The notes beneath the pieces are model-generated. The model worked only from the letters and a program-made list of their open reading frames with translations. It did not search any database and had not been told where the DNA came from. Shown piece after piece: positions 22,169 to 33,893 of a stretch of 64,000 nucleotides of DNA. The stretch's first letter is position 1. Every line of letters begins with the position of its first letter. Made by a program: the position numbers and the translations under genes. The DNA is from Megamerina dolium (lineage: Eukaryota; Arthropoda; Insecta; Diptera; Megamerinidae). The stretch lies in NCBI GenBank assembly GCA_963854835.1, contig OY978528.1, positions 41,028,960 through 41,092,959 on the forward strand, read 5' to 3'.

Positions 22169-24522
22169 TAGTTCTACAGTGTAGTAGCTTCTACAGTGTA
22201 GCTGTAGCGTAGTTCTATTCTACATAAACCTATGATGAAATTCATTTTTGTATATGTACTTTATTCTGGAAGAAGTGATAAAAACTCTGATTATAACGTG
22301 AAAATCGATTTTTTTAAAACAGCTGAAGTCAATTCAATTTCCATCTAGTCGCCATACACTTTTTTATTTTGGTGCAAGCACAAGAGAACATAATTAAAAT
22401 TACAATACAATAATAATAACAATAACAACCTACACAAATTAATACAACTCCCATAGAAGGAAAATTTGTAGAAAATATCTGGAGGAGTCATGTATGTATG
22501 TGCATACGCGTAAGTGCCATGCATATGCGACCTTTCTTAGAAATTCTACTTCTTATCTCACTCCATTGATCCCCATTTGCAATACAACATATTTGTACAT
22601 AGTGTGCATAGTTGCAACATATCACATAGTGCAAGAGTCACCGCAAATATGTACAAGTAACTACAAGTTGTTGCGTTTATTGTTATGATTACTGTAGGGA
22701 GTTAGCAAATAAACAAGCAAGCCAACAATAGCCGACAATCGACTAGACAAGTGCGTGGGCTACTCGAGTTGGTTGTATGTACTATTCTTACGTATGGATA
22801 GCAGCACAGCTGCAACATGCAACAATACGAGCCTACCTAACAATATAACAATAATGTAAAATGAAAATATAGAATTTGTTATACTGATTCATTCCTATAA
22901 TGATGAAGAGTAGAATTTCTTACAAAGCCACATGCAATCACATATGTATGCATGTATGTGCAGCATTTGTGCAGCTGCAACTGCAAATGTGGCAATTGTA
23001 ATGTTATCCAGCAATACAGCACAACAGCGAAACAATGCAAAATCATCAGCACTGCTACCAACATCATTTATATGATTACTAGCTGATTGTAAGTGGTAGC
23101 TCAGTCGCATACACAGAACCAGATTTAGGAGTGCCCTGTTCGAAAGTGTTTTTACGTCGAAATCATTGAAGCGAACATTTCTTTTTATATGGATTTTGGT
23201 CCAAGAAATTCCTACTTTCTATAGAAAGGATTTTATGGAATAATTATTTCCTCAGTGTTCAAGGCAATATCCCAAACAATCTTTAATCCGAAGCTGCACA
23301 GTAAGTACGCGTCTAATGTGATTCTTGGTGACTCTTTTGTAGACTCATGGGAAAGCATCTTAGCGCTAGTATAATTTTACTATTCCAACATCATAATCAT
23401 TATCAACATCATTATTGCCATTGCTATTTTTTTTCTTGAGAAAATGCTGTTGCTGCAAAAATGTGAAAAAATAGCAATAGAGTGTAGAGTGTAAGAGGAA
23501 CTCATAATCACGCTATAACCATTTGTGGAGGCTGCCCATTCTTATGTTGCACGTATATATGTATACATGCGTGTGTATATGTAGACTATTGTATTTAAGT
23601 ACGATACAAGTACATATTACATACTTGCATATTCTCATCGTTTTAGCAACTTTTGTTATTGGCGACTTTGTGGCATAAAGTCAATTTTATTGTATAGAGT
23701 GCAGCATTAAGTATTGTGGGTTGCTCGTTGCTGCTTTGTGGTTCATATACCAACTATAAATGTACCATACAAAAGTATTTCGGTTCTATTGCTTTATTTT
23801 ACTTCTTCGGTTCGATTTGCTTGCAGGTGTTCTTCAGACTTAAAATGACGCGTCGCTGCATAATCAGTAAGTAAAAATGCAGTAACAACAAGAACTACTA
23901 CAAGAACAATGAGCAAAAAGTAATAAACATAGAATCGATTATTAAAGTGTTTGAATAACAACAACAACAATAGTAACAGCTTCGATAACAATATTCCTTT
24001 TAGGTTGAGTATAGGGCATACGAGGAAGATTGAAAACTTTGATTGGTTTTCAGTTGTTTGTGAAATAATCATTAATACTGTTTGCTCTGATATCATATTT
24101 GGATGAACATAATGCTTGCTTGTGTATAAATTGCTACTTATTGTTCCAAGGCCGTCTATTTTTCTACCATAACCTTTAACTCAATCACTTTACCGAGATC
24201 ACGGTACCAGATCTTGAAGACTAATATCTGCCTGCGGGATACAAATTTGTTTTGTGGCTTTACAATATATTCCTCTCCAAATAAGTACAACTGCCAGTGT
24301 GAGACAAAAAAAACTTATACATATGATATCCTATAAGATATTGTCTGATAAGGAGTTTGAAAGAAAAAAGCTAAATCATAAGCGTTTTTATAAACTTAAA
24401 CCCTCCAATGGATCTGGCTTAGAAAAGTTCGAAGTCTTTCCAGGAACAGAATGATTCAAATTTGAGCTTATGAAGCGCTGAACACACGAAAGATTTCAAG
24501 TCCCACATACCTATAGACTGAG
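22169..24522. other. No gene seen
   Basis: AT-rich sequence with small simple repeats: TCTACAGTGTAG units at 22172-22225 and an AATAATAACAA run near 22400. The 100-codon minus frame at 23794-24096 is a Leu/Val-rich chance frame with no supporting context. Confidence 0.5.
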
Positions 24523-24537
24523 ATATATAAAATCCAG
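24523..24537. repeat. Target-site duplication, 5' side (LOA-type LINE B)
   Basis: ATATATAAAATCCAG, repeated exactly at 28603-28617. Confidence 0.85.
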
Positions 24538-24865
24538 GTCGGCAAAATCCTCCACTGAACCCGCCTCGAAGGTGCCGACTGGAAATAGATACCACAGTTT
24601 AGCCTGTACGATGTCAGGCGGTATCTAGCTAAGATAAGGGTAAGTTGGTGAGTGTTTGTTACTTTCAATAGTACAGCATTCGGCAACGTACTCTTATCAT
24701 GGTCGGAGGTGAGGGGCTGTATTAAGGTGTTAAGCGATCCGTGCCGAAAATCAGCCTGGCTGGGGGCCCCTTTTTCAAATAGCCCAGTCGCTAACGTGAG
24801 CTTACGGATACCTTTCGCCCTCAGTAATAATTAGCCTTACCTGCGTACTGCGAATCTCTGCGCAG

Positions 24866-25351
24866 GTGGACATTTATTTCTTCGCAACTTGTGGGAACAA
24901 GATTGATTCTAAAAACCCAAAAACTGGGTCTGGGGTTCCGGGGGTGTTAACGGGAGGAACGGCGGACAATAAGGCTTCACCAGAGGCCGACCTGTTAGCT
25001 GCACCACTTGTTCCCACCTCTAGAACTCAGAACGAAATTCCTGCAATGGCGGACAGCACTGCCTCATACGAAGTAGTGCTGATAGCCACGGCGGGAAAAG
25101 TAGTGGAGGGGATGGCGGAAAATGAGGCTTCCATAGAAGCCGAGCTTTTAGCCAGCCCAAAATCAATGGCAGCATCTGTTGCTGTGGACGGAACGGGTCT
25201 CGGAAGACCTAAGCCGGCGGCTGCGACGGTGTTGAATAAAGAGGACGGTGTCACCAGGTCGGCAGGGAAGCCGGTTTGGAGGCAGCGTAAAATATCTGGC
25301 CGAACATCTGATGGTGTGGACGAAGACGCTCCAGTGGAGCGGAATCGTTAG
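24866..25351 (+). pseudogene. LINE B ORF1, N-terminal part (repeat-containing)
   Basis: A 161-codon frame of low complexity, rich in Ala, Glu, Gly and Ser. It contains at least three imperfect repeats of about 25-33 residues built on (T/E)ADNKASPEADLLAAP, MADSTASYEVVLIATA and MAENEASIEAELLASP (residues about 32-48, 61-76, 84-99). After the stop at 25349-25351, similar-quality coding sequence continues in another frame (25405-25839), so a frameshift near 25330 is likely. No known domain was recognised. Its role as an RNA-binding LINE ORF1 is inferred from position. Confidence 0.6.
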
Positions 25352-25404
25352 CTTTATCAGGTGTAAGCGAAGAGGACGGAGTCTCAAGAGCAGAGCGAAT
25401 CCTG

Positions 25405-25839
25405 TTGAAGAAACGGGAGAAGCAGAAGCGAAAGAGACAACGTATAAAGGCCATGAAGTCGTCGGAGAAGACCATTGAGCAGCTCTCGGGCCAACTCAGT
25501 GGACTTCTGCAAGATGAGTCGACCTTGGAGGTGGAGAACTCGGGGAAGATGTTCAGGGGCGATATCTCCGGAACCACTTTGAAAAGTTCAACGCCTGAGG
25601 AGCCTCATCCGAAGACGACGGAGGGGCCAATTGAGGTGGATGCTGGGAAGGATGGACAACCGTCTCTTGAGAAGGTTGATAATTCTTCCACGCAGACATC
25701 AAAAGGGGCAAATGCTCGGAGAGATGGACGGCCAATTATAAAGGCCGTCAGTCGCTCCGAAAGGGGCTCGAGGCCCAAGCCTAACACGGGTAGAGTAGCT
25801 CTGGGAATCCATGAAAAAGGAGACAAGGAAGGCTTTTAA
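25405..25839 (+). pseudogene. LINE B ORF1, basic/coiled middle part
   Basis: Begins with a very basic stretch KKREKQKRKRQRIKAMK followed by SSEKTIEQLSGQLSGLL, then a Ser/Thr/Glu/Lys-rich disordered region to residue 144. A comparable KLKRKRLTTSQRKSLRRL segment occurs in the ORF1 remnant near 63450, supporting the same LINE group. The frame runs into the RT linker region at about 25805 without any DUF4780-like domain, zinc knuckle or endonuclease, marking the internal deletion. Confidence 0.6.
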
Positions 25840-28527
25840 TCGTCACATGAGAGGGGACCCCAACGCATGGGACGACTACAAGTCAAAGAAAAGGGAGCTG
25901 AAGAAGACTCTACGCAACCGTAAAAGGAAAACGTGGAGGGAATTTTGCTCAAATATGCAAGATATGACCGATGTATGTAGATTACAGAGGATCATATCAA
26001 AGGACCCGGTGTCAAAGTTGGGATTGATTCGCAAAACGAATGGATCCTTTACAGAGACAATCGGAGAGTCACTGAAATACCTGATGGAGGTGCATTTTCC
26101 AGGAAGCTTTAGATCGGAAGATCCTTGGGAAGCCACCCGCAAGGGTGCAAACAGGAATGAAAGATTGGAAGCTGAAAGGATAGTCACCAGAGATGGAATG
26201 CTAAACGCCATTAAGCGTTTCTCTCCATTCAAAACAGCGGGTACAGACGGGATATTTCCAGCCTTATTCAGTGGGGTGCAGAAGCTCTGGTAGACAGGCT
26301 TCTGGGAATATTTATTACTTGCCTGGCTACAGGATATATCTCGACTCAATGGAGAGAGACTAAGGTTGTCTTTCTTCCAAAGCCGGGAAAAAGGGAGTAC
26401 TCAGAGGCTAAATCTTTCCGGCCGGTTAGCTTGACCTCCTTTCTGCTTAAATGTATGGAAGGAGTACTGGCGGACTACATGGAAAGGACAACGCTTCTGA
26501 CAAAACCACTGAGCAGGTGTCAGCACGCGTACAGAGCTGACAAATCCACTGAAACGGCCCTGCACGAACTCGTTCGCGTAGCGGAGAGGGAACTGTCTTG
26601 TGGAGGGATATCTATGTCTACTTTTATGGATATAGAAGGTGCCTTCGATAAGATTGGTTTCGATAAGCTAAGGATGGCCCTTGCTACTCGTGAAGTCAGC
26701 CCAACCATTATAAGGTGGGGGGACAGCATGCCGCGGAAAAGGGCAATAAACTTTCAAAATGGGAGTTACAGACTCAGAGGTAGGGTAGTCAAAGGGTGTC
26801 CACAGGGGGGAGTATTATCGCCCATCCTTTGGAACATCACGGTCGATTCCCTACTTCAGCTTCTGGACTCAAAAGGCATACACACCGTCGGGTATGCAGA
26901 TGACATAGCGGTAACGATGAGCGGTAAGTTCCTGGACACTATTTATGATACCATGAAAGGTGCACTCAAAATGGTTGAAGGATGGTGCACGGAACAAGGT
27001 CTCTCTGTAAATGCTAGTAAGTCGGAAACAGTACTCTTTACTAAAAGGAGGACTGGACTAACAATAGACCCTCTTAGGCTTTTTGGATCGAACATCAACG
27101 TATTCAAGGAAGTAAAGTATCTAGGTGTCATCCTGGATAACAAGCTGACTTGGAATAGTCACGTCGATGACAAGATTCAGAAGGGCAAGCGGGTATTGCA
27201 TCAGTGTAAGAGAGTGTTCGGTCTCATGTGGGGAATCACTCCCAGAGCAGCGCACTGGATCTACACAACGATGGTCAGACCCTTAATAACATATGCTGCT
27301 GTGGTCTGGTAGCCTAAGGTCACCCAAAAGACCGCGAAAAGCAAGTTAGATAGGGTACAAAGAACGGCTTGTATTGGGATTACCGGAGCTTTCCGGACGA
27401 CCCCAGTAGAAGCATTGGAAGTCTTTCTCGGGCTGCTGCCGTTGGACTTGCATATTATGAAGTCAGCGGCATTAACAGCATTACGTCTGAAGACAACCAA
27501 TAATTGGTATGGATTCGGCACAGAGAGGGGGCACAGGGGCATCCTGTCACTGCTATATAGCAGTGTAAAGGAGGCGCAGATGCCAATGGAGGGAATGGGT
27601 AGGCTAAAGATGACTGAAAAGTCACACAGAACACTCATTGAAGACGGCCTCACACATGATGTATGTGAGGAAAATGACATCAGTATTTTTACAGATGGTT
27701 CATTAATCGATGGCAGGGCGGGTGCTGGAATCTTCTCTAAAGAGTTGGGACTGGCATGCACTCTGAATCTGGGAAGATACGTATCGGTCTATCAAGCAGA
27801 AATGCTTGGTCTGTTGCATTCGCTGGACCAGAAAGTCTTGCTAGCACTCGATAACCAGGCGGTGGTCAGGCGACCGCTACAACCTACGGTATCTTCTAAG
27901 TTGGCGCTCGAATGTGTTCAGAAACTTAATGGGTGTGCTCGTAGTAATGCGATTACTCTTATGTGGGTGAAGGGACACATTGGTATAGAACAGAATGAAG
28001 CTGCAGACTCCTTGGCTAGACAAGGATCTGAAGCTGAATTTTATGGACCGGAACCAGTAGTTGCTCTCAGCAGCGGGACGGTGAAGGCAAAGGTCGAAGA
28101 GTGGATAAAGAAACTTCATCTCACGAGATGGGAGAACTTATCTACTTGTAGACAGGCAAAGGCTTCGTTGAGGCTATCAAAGGGCAGTGAATCGGGGAGG
28201 GCTCTCAGTCTAGGACGAATGACTCTAAGCTGGTTGACTGCATTAATAACTGGGCATGGCAATTTCAGGTACCACCTCAGCAAGATGGGTCTTGTTGATG
28301 GGGAGGATGCTGATATTTGCAGATTATGCATGGAAGAGGCAGAGACAGCGGCGCACATAGTGTGCCAGTGTCCTGCATTGGTAAGCAGGAGGATGTCCAC
28401 ACTGGGTCGCCAATTTATTGATGAACTCGAAATGTGGAACATACCCTACAAAAAGATGCTTGAAATAACTCGTGATGTTATTATGAGGAAGGAAGTAGAA
28501 GAATTCTGCAACCGAACAAATAATTAA
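25811..28527 (+). pseudogene. LINE B reverse transcriptase-RNase H polyprotein (one frameshift, one nonsense)
   Basis: The linker and first RT motif lie in frame 25811-26293 (SPFKTAGTDGIFPALF). A frameshift near 26272 leads into the frame that holds the rest to 28527: VVFLPKPGKREY, SFRPVSLTSF, TFMDIEGAFDKI, GCPQGGVLSPILW and YADDIAVTM. A TAG at 27310-27312 follows ITYAAVVW and is probably a TGG-to-TAG change, because homologous residues continue in frame. RNase H then shows FTDGSLIDGRAGAG, YQAEMLGLL, LALDNQAVV and WVKGHIGIEQNEAADSLA, and the end has CRLCMEEAETAAHIVCQC. Apart from these two lesions the enzyme part is complete. Confidence 0.9.
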
Positions 28528-28602
28528 CACACGATTTAAGGGACGAAAAGGGACCCATAAAAGTGGTCTGATTCGGCTAATCCCTAAAATATATATATAA
28601 TA

Positions 28603-28617
28603 ATATATAAAATCCAG
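28603..28617. repeat. Target-site duplication, 3' side (LOA-type LINE B)
   Basis: ATATATAAAATCCAG, partner of 24523-24537. Confidence 0.85.
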
Positions 28618-29270
28618 AGAGTTTGCTAAATTTCCAATTATGATTGATTTGTGAGTGTAAATAAGCTAAAAAAATCTTCATTTTCACAAAATGTCATAAG
28701 CAAAGGCACAGAAACTTAAAAAAAAATATTAACTTCTCAGTCCAGTTCTGTATCCGGTATTTTACCTAAGTCTGGAAAGATTGATCTTCACATCTGGATA
28801 TAATGTGTGCTTATTCCTCACATCATTGTAGAATTCCAATGAAAGCAGTGAGAAGGATTTCAAGAAATCGCAACTTTTTTCTTTTTAGAAATTTTCTTCT
28901 TTAAATTCTCATTAATACAAATTTGATTCTCCATTGAAAAATTGAGGTATACATGTACCACAGTATTTGGTTCAACAACCCAAGTTTCGGACAGGACTGA
29001 CATATGTATAGTAAAATTAACGTCAAAGTAGATTGATCTTCATTAAAAATTTACTATTGTATTTAATGGTTAAATACTAGAAAATATGTTTTTAATATCA
29101 AAGCATATTAATGACAGGTAATTTACAGACAAAGAAAAAACCCAGAAAGAGAATTGAATTATACATACAAATAATTGTATTTTACATAATTTTATATTTT
29201 ATGTGTAACGAATGCTCAACATGTTGTTCCTGTTGCAATTAAAACTGCTATGGTTGTACCAAATACTCAC
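28618..29270. other. No gene seen
   Basis: AT-rich spacer between two LINEs. Nothing recognisable. Confidence 0.55.
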
Positions 29271-29364
29271 CGGATTCGGATGACTGTGTAATTTTTGAAT
29301 GTAGCTTCTGCAGGACATTGCCACTTCCTCAGAAATTGTGGGTACATTTAAATCTCGATGGATG

Positions 29365-30573
29365 TTAACGTTCCTCATATACCAAGGCGCGTTTACAATA
29401 ATTCGCACACTTGGATTGTATTCGCTGCAATTTTTTGATATTTGAGGGAGATGCGGTGCCCCAAAACTGAATACCATAAGTCCAAATTGGCTTCAGGATT
29501 GCTTTATATAATAGCACTTTGTATTCGAGATTCAACTTTGATCTTTTGTGTAACAGCCAGATTTCGAGAGAATCGACATGAGTCTGCAGGAGTTTAGTAG
29601 CTTCTATGGGGTTAGAGCGAGAGCACAATATTGCCGTATCATCAGCAAAGGTCGATATGAATGTATAGTTATTGTTGGGCATATCTGAAGTGTATAAGAG
29701 ATACAGTAAGGGGCCCAAAACGCTTCCTTGAGGAACGCCAGCGTGAATATCCAATGGATTTGTTGTGTAATCCTTGTGATGTACGAGAAATTGTCTTTTC
29801 GTGAGGTAGCTACTAAGCAATGAGGAAACATTTGCAGGCAGTAATAGTTTGAGTTTGTAAATAAGGCCATCGTGCCATACTTTATCGAAAGCTTGCGTGA
29901 TATCAAGAAAGACAGCTGAGCAATACTTTTTTTCTTCAAAAGTGTTCCTTATCAGAGTTACAATGCGATGGACTTGTTCTATTATGCCGTGCTGTTTTTT
30001 AAATCCAAACTGATGTTGAGGAATCAGTTGGTTGAGATTAATAAATGGAGTTATATTCATGACAAGTAGCTTTTCGAATACTTTAGAGAGTAGAGGCAGG
30101 AGGCTGATAGGTCTGTACGATGCAACTTTTGTAGGGTCTTTTCCTGGTTTTGCTATCATAATAAATTTGGAAGTTTTCCAGCATTTGGGATAGTGTTTAG
30201 TACGAAGGATAGCATTCAAAATGTGCATGAGCTGAATTACTGAAGCCGGAGGTAGCTCTTTTATCATTTTACCGGTAATTTTATCTGGACTAGGTGATTT
30301 TTTGGGGTTTAAATATTTATAAATTGCTTTGAATATGTCCTTTTTTTTCATTTTGAGCGTTATTGAGCAAGGTTGAGAAGTTAATTTTGGTAATGATGAC
30401 TGTAAAGAGGGTGGATTGGGTGTAAACACACTTTTTAGGTGGTTTGCAAAAGCCAAACCCTTCTCACAGTTGCTTCTAGCCCAATTACCGTCACAAACGG
30501 ATGGGGGAATCAGTGAGAATTGGCCGATTTGAGTTTTTTGCTGATTTCCACAAAGAGTAGTCTGACGCTTCAC
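29365..30573 (-). pseudogene. Jockey copy B reverse transcriptase (402 codons)
   Basis: A single open minus-strand frame from just after the endonuclease overlap. Motifs are GNWARSN, NPKKSPSPDKITGKMIK, MIAKPGKDPTK, YRPISLLPLLSKVFEK, FLDITQAFDKVWHDGL, GVPQGSVLGPLLYLLYTSD and the catalytic FADDTAIL. The C-terminus is broken near 29400, where the frame changes (HRDLNVPTISEEVA continues in the frame 29199-29477). The start Met is not the biological start: the RT is normally fused to the endonuclease, and the two are out of frame here by one base near a run of five C at about 30505. Copy A shows the same break. Confidence 0.9.
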
Positions 30574-31606
30574 CAGGTGTTAATTTCGCTATGTGCTCTT
30601 CTAATTCTTTGTTGTTTTTATTTTTTAAGGCTTGCTTTAACTTTCGAGTGCAGTGCTGTAGCTGTGTTTTCAGATTCGGTGATCTGAATTCTTGCCATTG
30701 TCTTCGGAGTCTTCTTTTCTGTCTTACTAGCAATTCAATGTCGGCTGGTGTGTATGGGCTATAGTTTGATTGCTTGCATACCTTTGTGCAGGTGGCTGAG
30801 CTGAGAGCTAATGAAAGCAACTGGCTGAATTTTTTGAGTGCTGAGTCTACATCGTGTCCATTTCTGAATACATTACTTAGAGGAAGATGGGAATTTATAT
30901 ATTTCTTAAATTTTAACCAGTCTATTTTCTTTCTAACGCAATTGCCTTGGGGGCTTGGTGATTTTATAGATATTACCGTGGGTGAGTGGTCAGATGATAG
31001 ATCATAATTACACTCTATGGATATATTTTCCATCTGCAAACCTTTGGCGACTCCAAAGTCTATGAGATCGGGTATTTTCCTCTTGTCCGTCGGCCAATAT
31101 GTCGGTTGACCATTTGAAATAACATCGTAACCGTGGTTAGTGATGATTGAACATAGTATTCTGCCTTTTGGAGTTATTAAGCGGGAGCCCCAGTGAGTGT
31201 GTTTGGCGTTGAAATCGCCAGCAACCAAGAATTTGCTACCAAGAGTTGAGAAAAATTCTTTATATTGCTGTTCGGTAATACTGTATCTTGGGGGACAGTA
31301 TATCGCATATATTACTAGCTTAGAGATGTATTCTTCCAGACATATAGATGTTGCTTGCAAGTAGACGCTACTGAAATCTTCGAGAACATGATGTTTTATT
31401 CTGCTTTTTATCAATATGGCAGTTCCTCCGCGTGCCTTACCATGCGGATGATTTGTGGTGTACAGTTTGTAGCAATTTTTGTCAGTGAAATGGGTCTCAG
31501 ATATCATCATTATGTCGATCTGGCTGGATTCAAGGAATTGAATTAGCTCCAAACGGTGCTGGCTTAAGCCGTTCGCGTTCCAGTGGCATATCTTGAGACA
31601 ACTCAT
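30491..31606 (-). pseudogene. Jockey copy B endonuclease (371 codons)
   Basis: Open minus-strand frame starting MSCLKICHWNANGLSQHR. Catalytic motifs are intact: MMISETHFTD (Glu), VAGDFNAKHTHWGS (Asp/Asn) and SSDHSPTVISI (SDH at about residue 205). The linker contains RQKRRLRRQWQEFR, and the frame ends LTDSPIRL at 30491 by frameshift before the RT. The enzyme domain itself looks complete, so this copy could still encode a working nicking domain, but without RT fusion. The start at 31604-31606 lies just inside the end of ORF1, as in copy A. Confidence 0.9.
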
Positions 31607-31703
31607 GGTCTGGATAGCAATGTTTGGAGTAACATCGATTGATTTTTCATCATTTCTTGCATCATTGTTTGCATTGAGTTCATGAATTGGTTCATATTCT
31701 GAA

Positions 31704-32462
31704 TTAATGTTTGAAGCAAATGTTCAAGGGCTGTTGGGTGGGCAGTGAGTGTTCATTATTTACATTGCTTTGTTGGTGTGGGTTTTGTTTTAACACGCTA
31801 GCGTATGAATTGGTTTGATTCTTGTTTGGGATTGCAGAGAAGAATTGTGTTGCATCAATATTTTGTCTCTTACTTGAGTTGGCTATCTGAGTTTGCTCAA
31901 CTGGTTTTAGAAGTTGATTGCTAGCGGAGAAATTTAGCTTTAGGGTTGTATATACTGGGCAACCTCTATAATTTGCGGTGTGATTACCTCCACAATTGCT
32001 GCATTTTTTCATGCTAACATCGCCTTTAGATTTTGGGCATATGTTTGATTTATGGAGATCTCCACAAATCACACAAACAGCTGGCAGGGTACAATATGTC
32101 TTAGTATATATATATTCTTGGCAGTTACTGCACTGAGGAGGTCCAGTTCTCTTATGGGGTTCTTCGATTGTGATTTTGCGATGCAATAAATATCGAATTT
32201 TATATATGGGGTGTACTTCACTTTTTTTTAGGGGTTTTGTTCCAGGCTGAAGCTCAATACGATATAACGGTTGAGGTATATTGCTCTTGTTGAGAATGTT
32301 GAATGTTGTTTTGGCTTGAAACCCTTCATCCTGAAGGGCAAGTTTGATTTCGTTAATGTCAACGTTGGGTTCGACGCCTTTGAGTACAACGATTAAGCCC
32401 TTACTACTTTTTAGCTGATATGTGTAGTAATTCTTTTTTACAGCATCAAATTCCGCAATTAA
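31704..32462 (-). pseudogene. Jockey copy B ORF1, 5'-truncated
   Basis: The minus-strand frame encodes the central RNA-binding block (YTYQLKSSKGLIVVLKGVEP, then NEIKLALQDEGFQAKT) and three knuckles: CSNCQEYIYTKTYC, CVICGDLHKSNIC and CSNCGGNHTANYRGC. The frame runs on to 32804, but residues beyond 32462 come from unrelated flanking sequence that happens to be open. The C-terminus ends early (frame break near 31720) relative to copy A. It retains the stretch deleted in copy A, which makes it the better model of the ancestral protein. Confidence 0.88.
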
Positions 32463-33423
32463 ATAATGACAATAAATAAATTGAATGTCAATGTAAAATG
32501 TCAGCAACGGCAACAAGAAAAACATATGGCTTATATTTAATAACAACAAGAACAATTGTAACAATAACAACGATTGCAACAAGAACAACAGCAACAGCGA
32601 ACGACGAAAAGTACAATAATAATAAAAGTCAAGTTCAAGTAAGTAGATGCTAATCCAATGACAGTGCTTCATGCATATATGCAGATTTTGTATGTACAAT
32701 ATATTATTGGATTCCAACAGACTTGTATAATGAAAAAAAAAGTTTGATAATATTAATAGCTTTTGTTGGAAAAAATTGAGATTTCTTACTTTTGGTATCG
32801 ACAAATACTTACAATTTAAAGACTTTGAAGTTTAAAGTAGATTAAGAAATATAAATACGATTGCATAGGAAGGCGCTGCGGCCAAGACATGGCTATAGGG
32901 GCCAGTTATTCTCTCGACGTTTTTACTTAGTTCTTTAACATATCGTCGGCACTGTAAAAGTTAAATAAATCCTTTTTTCAAAATGGAGCTCTTTTAAGTT
33001 TACAATATATGTTCTGATAAACTTAGTTTCAGAAAATATCGATTATAAAAAAAGTTAAATCGCAAAAATAATTTTGCAAAGTTACGACTTAATTTTTAAT
33101 CAATTTTTCCTTCAAATCGGAAATATAAACGTTTTTTCGGTTTTCTTTAAGATTGTGTTTTTGGCGCTTTTCACGTTTTGTCCCAGCTCCGTTATATGAA
33201 AATTTGTACTTGGATACTTAGTTGGATGTAAATACAGAAACGTAACTTCTGCCGGCTAGTTGGTTGATATACCTACTGTCGCCGACTATTGAAAAGGCAT
33301 TCCAAATCAATTTAATGCGACAGCAATAAAGCGACAAACAATTATATGTACTTACATACACCGGCACGCGCATTGCGTAAAAATAGTATCAATAATGCTG
33401 ATATGGCAAAAGCGATATATAAA
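32463..33423. other. No gene seen
   Basis: AT-rich flanking sequence with CAA/ACA-rich simple stretches around 32500-32610. No supported gene. Confidence 0.55.
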
Positions 33424-33427
33424 GTAT
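33424..33427. repeat. Target-site duplication, left (gypsy)
   Basis: GTAT, repeated at 39348-39351. Four bp is usual for Ty3/gypsy integrases. Confidence 0.85.
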
Positions 33428-33864
33428 TGTAACGAGTATCGATAGTTGATTACTCATCACTATTGTGACTGACACTATTGGCAGCATCGAAACGAATGTC
33501 AACAAAAAGAAATAAGCGATAACCAGAACAAGCCAACGAGAAAGGAAGAGAAGAATCTCGATAAAGGAAGATTCTGGGGTGTTGCCAACAGAGTATAAAT
33601 AGAGCCAGTGTTGAGCAGTGAAATCAATCGAATTCCGAACGTGAATGCGCAAACATCTATACAGAGGCAAAAGTTGCAAGTACATTTAAGTGTTATAGTA
33701 AATAGTTGATTGTAAACAGTGTTGATTGTAAATAGAGATTATTAAATAAATTGTTGCTGTATATAGTTGTACAAAATAAGTGTTGCAGTTATCATTAACA
33801 GAATCCAGTGATCGAACAAGGTAATTCAAATAGAATTAAACGTTCACAGAATAAAAACGTAACA
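33428..33864 (+). repeat. Gypsy 5' LTR
   Basis: Begins TGTAACGAG and ends GTAACA. It contains a TATA box and an AATAAA signal at about 33745. On reading, no difference from the 3' LTR was found. Confidence 0.94.
33594..33600 (+). promoter_or_regulatory. LTR TATA box
   Basis: TATAAAT in the U3 part of the gypsy LTR, about 30 bp before the likely transcript start around 33620. The same box is in the 3' LTR at about 39077. Confidence 0.6.
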
Positions 33865-33866
33865 AT

Positions 33867-33884
33867 TGGTGTCAGAAGTGGGAT
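33867..33884 (+). other. Primer-binding site (tRNA-Leu-like)
   Basis: TGGTGTCAGAAGTGGGAT lies two bases after the LTR and is complementary to the 3' end of an insect tRNA-Leu (ATCCCACTTCTGACACCA). Elements of the mdg3 type use this primer. Confidence 0.75.
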
Positions 33885-33893
33885 TCTGTAAAG

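Larger units (their letters stand above)
24538..28602 (+). mobile_element. LOA/R1-type LINE B, both ends present, endonuclease deleted
   Basis: A 5' UTR (24538-24865) is followed by a frameshifted ORF1, then directly by the RT linker, RT, RNase H and a short 3' UTR with an ATATATAATA tail. The 15-bp flanking duplication proves retrotransposition. The end of ORF1 and the whole endonuclease are missing at a junction near 25805. The element shares its RT/RNase H type with that at 1-3385 but is clearly a different family. Confidence 0.9.
29271..32462 (-). mobile_element. Jockey-clade LINE, copy B, truncated at both ends
   Basis: Nearly identical to copy A (13084-17412) over RT, endonuclease and the C-terminal half of ORF1. 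Similarity starts at GGATTCGGATGA (29271) and stops inside ORF1 at about 32462. 5' truncation is normal for LINEs, but the last 190 or so bases and the poly(A) tail are also missing, so a later deletion or rearrangement removed the 3' end. The open frames are better preserved than in copy A. Confidence 0.92.

Noticed and set aside
23794..24096. Small membrane protein on the minus strand
   Set aside because: Leu/Val richness comes from a CAACAACAA/GTAGTAGT-type simple stretch; no other support.
28561..28620. Polyadenylation region of a host gene
   Set aside because: The ATATATAATA run is the tail of LINE B, followed at once by its target-site duplication.
32463..32804. N-terminal 114 residues of a 366-codon ORF ending in Jockey zinc knuckles
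   Set aside because: Similarity to copy A stops at 32462. The upstream part is unrelated flanking DNA that happens to be in frame, so no new fusion gene is claimed.
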